From an uncultured Oscillospiraceae bacterium (GTDB lineage Bacteria > Bacillota > Clostridia > Oscillospirales > Oscillospiraceae): 9,583 bases of DNA. The notes under the pieces are model-generated. The model saw nothing but the letters and a program-made list of their open reading frames with translations, searched no databases and was not told the origin of the DNA. This document shows positions 6,346 to 9,583 of this stretch, piece after piece. Both the position numbers and the translations under genes were made by a program. The stretch lies in the NCBI GenBank assembly GCA_904398675.1, contig CAJFPI010000141.1:1-9583 (forward strand), given 5' to 3'. The stretch's first letter is position 1; the number at the start of each line of letters is the position of its first letter.

Positions 6346-8256
6346 TTGCAGAAAAACCGAAAGAAACGTATCGATATCGGCTTTTACCTCCTGGTGGTCA
6401 TCGCCCTGGTGCTGACCTATTACGCCCTCTACGGCATCAACCAGGGCAATGAGGTAAGCTATGCCCAGGCCAAGCAGATGTTTGTCCAGGAGCGGGTGGA
6501 GTCCTTCCAGGTGGAGGGCGACATCCTGACCATGCAGGTGCGGGACAGCTCGGTCTCCTCCGGCCGCCTCACGGTCACCTGTGAGCTCTACAGTGTGGAG
6601 ATGTTTTACAGCGATCTGGGCGAGCTGATCGACGCCCAGTATGCCGACGGCATCATCACCGACTACGACATGGACCCGCCCTACCAGCCGCCCTGGTGGA
6701 GCACGATCCTGCTCTACGGCCTTCTGATTGCGGCGCTGATTTTCCTCTGGCAGTTCATGATGGCCCGGGCCCAGGGGGGCGGCGGCATGGACAAGGGCAT
6801 GAAATTCGGCAAGGCCCGCATCCGTTTTGGCTCGGAGAAGGATAAGCGGGTGACGTTTCAGGACGTGGCCGGCGCCGACGAGGAGAAGGAGGAGCTGGAG
6901 GAGATCGTCCGCTTTCTCAAGGAGCCCCAGAAGTATCTGGAGCTGGGGGCCCGGATCCCCAAGGGCGTGCTGCTGGTAGGCCCTCCGGGCACCGGAAAGA
7001 CCCTTTTGGCCAAGGCCGTGGCCGGCGAGGCGGGGGTACAGTTTCTCTCCATCTCCGGCTCGGACTTTGTGGAGCTGTATGTAGGCGTGGGCGCCAGCCG
7101 GGTGCGGGACCTCTTCGCCGAGGCGAAAAAGGTGGCGCCGGCGGTGGTGTTCATTGACGAGATCGACGAGGTGGGCCGCCAGAGAGGTGCGGGCCTGGGC
7201 GGCGGCCACGACGAGCGGGAGCAGACCCTCAACCAGCTTCTGGTGGAGATGGACGGCTTTGCCTCCAACGAGGGCGTGGTGGTCCTGGCGGCCACCAACC
7301 GCCGGGATATCCTGGATCCCGCCCTGCTGCGCCCCGGCCGGTTCGACCGGCAGGTGTATGTGGGCTACCCGGATATCCGGGGCCGGGAGGAGATCCTGGA
7401 CATCTACGTCCGCAACAAGCCCCTGGGGGAGGACGTGGACCTTCGGAAGATCGCCCGGGCCACCCACGGCTTTACCGGCGCGGATCTGGAGAACCTGGTA
7501 AACGAGGCGGCCCTTAACGCCGCCCGGCAGAACCGGAAGTTCATCAACATGGAGGACCTCCAGTCCTCGGTGATCAAGGTCATCGCCGGTCCGGAGAAAC
7601 GCAGCCGCGTGGTGCCGGAGCACGAGCGGCAGCTCACCGCCTATCATGAGGCGGGCCACGCCGTGGTGATGTACCGCCTGCCCCACCACGACCCGGTCCA
7701 TCAGATCACCATTATCCCCCGGGGGCAGACCGGCGGCATGACCATTTCCCTGCCCACCGAGGACAAGGGGTACTACTCCAAGTCCTATATGGAGGAGCAG
7801 ATCGTCTCCCTCCTGGGGGGACGGGTGGCGGAAAAGCTGATGCTGGACGACATCTCCACCGGCGCCTCCAACGACATCCAGCGGGCTACCGCCATCGCCC
7901 GCCAGATGGTGACGGTGTACGGCATGAGCGACCGGCTGGGCACCGTCAACTACCAGAGCGACAGCGAGGAGGTCTTCATCGGCCGGACCATGGGCCACAC
8001 CCGGCCCTACTCCGAGGCGGTGGCCGCGGAGATCGACCGGGAGGTGAAGATGATCATCGACCGGGCCTACGCCCAGTGCGAGCAGATTCTCAAGGCTGAC
8101 AGCGGAAAGCTGACGGCGGTGGCGGAATATCTGCTGCAAAACGAGACCATGGACGGCCCCGCCTTCCAGGCGGTTATGGAGGCGGAGACCGCGGGGGAGA
8201 GCGCCGGCGAAACGGAGGAGTCGGCAGGCCCGGCGGAGCCCCGGGATCCAATGTAA
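6346..8256 (+). CDS. ftsH: ATP-dependent zinc metalloprotease FtsH
   Basis: Membrane-anchored hexameric AAA+ protease that extracts and degrades misfolded membrane proteins and some regulators. From the TTG at 6346 it has 636 residues. Order: membrane helix 1 (about 11-29), an extracytoplasmic FtsH_ext domain (about 30-115), helix 2 (about 119-138), a Gly-rich linker, the AAA+ domain from about 165 with Walker A GPPGTGKT (212-219), Walker B VVFIDEID (267-274) and second region of homology with ATNRRDILDPALLRPGRFDR, then the M41 protease domain with HEAGH (434-438) and the probable third zinc ligand D510 in TGASND. The pore loop reads LYVGVG, with Y245 where the usual residue is Phe (MFVGVG). 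The acidic Glu/Gly/Ala-rich tail ends in RDPM. It is last in the run, followed by a strong terminator 17 nt after the stop. The GTG at 6337 is a possible but poorer start. Confidence 0.97.
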   Translation: MQKNRKKRIDIGFYLLVVIALVLTYYALYGINQGNEVSYAQAKQMFVQERVESFQVEGDILTMQVRDSSVSSGRLTVTCELYSVEMFYSDLGELIDAQYADGIITDYDMDPPYQPPWWSTILLYGLLIAALIFLWQFMMARAQGGGGMDKGMKFGKARIRFGSEKDKRVTFQDVAGADEEKEELEEIVRFLKEPQKYLELGARIPKGVLLVGPPGTGKTLLAKAVAGEAGVQFLSISGSDFVELYVGVGASRVRDLFAEAKKVAPAVVFIDEIDEVGRQRGAGLGGGHDEREQTLNQLLVEMDGFASNEGVVVLAATNRRDILDPALLRPGRFDRQVYVGYPDIRGREEILDIYVRNKPLGEDVDLRKIARATHGFTGADLENLVNEAALNAARQNRKFINMEDLQSSVIKVIAGPEKRSRVVPEHERQLTAYHEAGHAVVMYRLPHHDPVHQITIIPRGQTGGMTISLPTEDKGYYSKSYMEEQIVSLLGGRVAEKLMLDDISTGASNDIQRATAIARQMVTVYGMSDRLGTVNYQSDSEEVFIGRTMGHTRPYSEAVAAEIDREVKMIIDRAYAQCEQILKADSGKLTAVAEYLLQNETMDGPAFQAVMEAETAGESAGETEESAGPAEPRDPM

Positions 8257-8273
8257 CGCGCACGGATGCTGTT

Positions 8274-8307
8274 AAGCGCCCCAGTCCAAAGGACTGGGGC
8301 GCTTTTT
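8274..8307 (+). terminator. Strong intrinsic terminator after ftsH
   Basis: A perfect G+C-rich stem of 13-14 bp, AAGCGCCCCAGTCC (8274-8287) with GGACTGGGGCGCTT (8291-8304), AAA loop, is followed by a T5 run (8303-8307). It ends the gdpP-ftsH run and separates it from arcA. Confidence 0.95.
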
Positions 8308-8321
8308 CTGCGCCCGGCCGA

Positions 8322-8407
8322 CGCAGGGAAAACTGGCAGCCGTTTCCGCAAAAGCGCAGGGGAGAGGGGCGCTGTTGTATGGCGGCGGTTTGGGGGTGTT
8401 CCCTGCG
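8322..8407 (+). promoter_or_regulatory. Candidate structured leader of arcA (riboswitch-like, unproven)
   Basis: A perfect 9-bp stem, CGCAGGGAA (8322-8330) with TTCCCTGCG (8399-8407), encloses 68 nt. Inside, AAC and GCCG (8331-8333, 8339-8342) can pair with CGGC and GTT (8383-8386, 8388-8390), and AGCGC/GCGCT (8353-8357, 8369-8373) forms an apical hairpin with a purine-rich loop. Part of the inner strand, GGTTTGGG (8387-8394), could instead pair with CCCAAAGCC (8440-8448, G bulged) and so open the downstream terminator-like hairpin. I do not recognise a known class, and no clear promoter was found upstream or within 8308-8515. Confidence 0.35.
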
Positions 8408-8433
8408 GAGCAATGGAATCGGGCCTGTATGCC

Positions 8434-8456
8434 GGCTTTCCCAAAGCCAGTTTTTT
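8434..8456 (+). terminator. Second terminator-like hairpin, possible attenuator before arcA
   Basis: GGCTTT (8434-8439), CCC loop and AAAGCC (8443-8448) form a 6-bp stem followed by AG and six Ts (8451-8456). It lies 60 nt before the arcA start, with no obvious promoter between them. Either transcription of arcA passes through it under regulation, or it is a backup terminator for ftsH and arcA has a promoter I cannot see. Confidence 0.5.
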
Positions 8457-8515
8457 CCGCCTGCATGAAACGGCGGGCGGCCGGACACCCTATGGGCGAA
8501 AAGGAGTGATGCACC

Positions 8516-9583
8516 ATGGAGAACGCGGCCTACCCCACAGGGCTGCACAACACCTCGGAGATCGGGCGGCTGAAAACCGTGCTGCTCCACCGGCCGGGCC
8601 GGGAGCTGGAGAATCTGATGCCGGAGTATCTGGAGCGGCTGCTCTTTGACGACATCCCCTATCTGAAGGCCGCCCAGGCCGAGCACGACGCCTTCGCCCA
8701 ATGCCTTCGGGAAAACGGCGTGGAGGTGCTGTATCTGACGGACCTGGTGGCGGAGACCATCGCCGATGACCAGGTCCGCCGGGAGCTGGTGGAGCAGTAT
8801 CTGGACGAGGCGGGCCTGGAGGGCCACCGGGTCCGGGACATCCTGCGGGCCTATTTTGATTCGATGGAGGACCGGCAGCTGGTGGAGACCATGATGGCCG
8901 GCGTCCGCAAGAGCGACGTCCGGGGCTTTGAGACCGGAAAGCTCAGCGACTACCTCAGTTTCCGCAGCGACGACTACCCCTTCCTGGTGGACCCCATGCC
9001 CAACCTCTATTTTACCCGGGACCCCTTCGCCGTCATCGGCACCGGCGTCTCCCTCCACAAGATGCACACCGTCACCCGCAGCCGGGAGACCCTCTTCGGC
9101 AAGATCATCTTCCAGCACCACCCCCGCTACCGCGCCGCCCCCAAGTGGTATGACCGGGGGGAGAAAACCTCCATCGAGGGGGGCGATATCCTGGTGCTGA
9201 GCCCCCGGGTGCTGGCGGTAGGCATCTCCCAGCGGACGGAGGAGGACAGCATCGACAAGTTTGCTCACACCGTCCTCTCCATCAGCAAAACCTTCCGGAA
9301 GGTGCTGGCCTTCGACATCCCCAAGACCCGGTCGTTTATGCACCTGGACACGGTGTTCACCATGGTGGACCGAGACAAGTTTACCGTCCACCCCAATATC
9401 CTCCAGGCCATTACGGTCTTTGTCATGGAGCTGGATAACGGAAAGATCCGCATCCGAGAGGAGCAGGGGACGCTGGAGGATATTTTAAAGCGCCATCTGG
9501 AGCTGGACCGCGTCACCCTCATCAAGTGCGGCAGCGACAGCGTCATCGACGCGGCCCGGGAGCAGTGGAGCGATGGCAGCAAC
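8516..9583 (+). CDS. arcA: Arginine deiminase, C-terminus beyond window
   Basis: Converts L-arginine to citrulline and ammonia, the first step of the arginine deiminase pathway, which with ArcB and ArcC yields ATP and neutralises acid. The frame is open for 356 codons to the window edge; the family is about 410 residues, so some 50-55 are missing, including the nucleophilic Cys near the C-terminus. Visible family motifs: SEIGRLKTVLLHRPGRELEN, LERLLFDDIPYLKAAQAEHD, NLYFTRDP with D169, IEGGDILVLSP with E221, and FMHLDTVFTMVD with H276 and D278. These match the substrate-binding and catalytic Asp, Glu, His and Asp of characterised enzymes. The ATG has AAGGAG (8501-8506) 9 nt upstream; the closer ATG at 8509 is out of frame. 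It lies beyond the ftsH terminator, so it is a separate unit. arcB, arcC or arcD would be expected next, outside the window. Confidence 0.96.
   Translation, partial: MENAAYPTGLHNTSEIGRLKTVLLHRPGRELENLMPEYLERLLFDDIPYLKAAQAEHDAFAQCLRENGVEVLYLTDLVAETIADDQVRRELVEQYLDEAGLEGHRVRDILRAYFDSMEDRQLVETMMAGVRKSDVRGFETGKLSDYLSFRSDDYPFLVDPMPNLYFTRDPFAVIGTGVSLHKMHTVTRSRETLFGKIIFQHHPRYRAAPKWYDRGEKTSIEGGDILVLSPRVLAVGISQRTEEDSIDKFAHTVLSISKTFRKVLAFDIPKTRSFMHLDTVFTMVDRDKFTVHPNILQAITVFVMELDNGKIRIREEQGTLEDILKRHLELDRVTLIKCGSDSVIDAAREQWSDGSN

Noticed and set aside
8361..8374. GGAGAG-GGGGCG text in the arcA leader recalling a glycine riboswitch
   Set aside because: The remaining conserved glycine aptamer segments are absent, so the match is a chance purine-rich stretch.

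Overview
The window is a G+C-rich stretch of a bacterial chromosome, mostly housekeeping genes. The gene order gdpP-rplI-dnaB, the Bacillus-like two-helix GdpP, RNase J, strong AGGAGG-type ribosome binding sites and frequent GTG/TTG starts point to a Firmicute. The high G+C plus an arginine deiminase fits gut Oscillospirales (Flavonifractor/Pseudoflavonifractor-like). That placement is inference from gene content and composition; no rRNA or tRNA gene is present to confirm it.

Layout. The left edge holds the first 58 codons of RNase J on the minus strand. A 542-base divergent spacer follows, with a good promoter for each direction and an unusually long (about 310 nt) leader for RNase J. A plus-strand run then reads gdpP (c-di-AMP phosphodiesterase), rplI (ribosomal protein L9), a 326-base spacer packed with hairpins, dnaB (replicative helicase), tilS (tRNA-Ile lysidine synthetase, overlapping dnaB by 11 nt) and ftsH (membrane AAA+ protease). 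It ends in a textbook intrinsic terminator at 8274-8307. After a 259-base spacer comes arcA (arginine deiminase), cut by the right edge after 356 codons.

How the genes fit together. The gdpP-ftsH run combines c-di-AMP turnover, translation (L9, TilS), replication (DnaB) and membrane protein quality control (FtsH). It looks like one long, largely co-directional growth-linked transcription unit, joining two blocks that are familiar separately in Bacillus (gdpP-rplI-dnaC and tilS-hpt-ftsH), here without hpt. arcA lies beyond the terminator and is a separate unit for arginine catabolism.

I found no CRISPR array, transposase, phage gene, toxin-antitoxin or defence system, and no clearly new protein system. 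The most interesting unexplained signals are non-coding: (1) the rplI-dnaB spacer, with several consecutive perfect or near-perfect hairpins including a 12-bp palindrome; (2) the arcA leader, whose 9-bp closing stem, internal hairpins, possible alternative pairing and terminator-like hairpin resemble a riboswitch or attenuator; (3) the long RNase J leader. All foldings were done by eye and need comparative testing.
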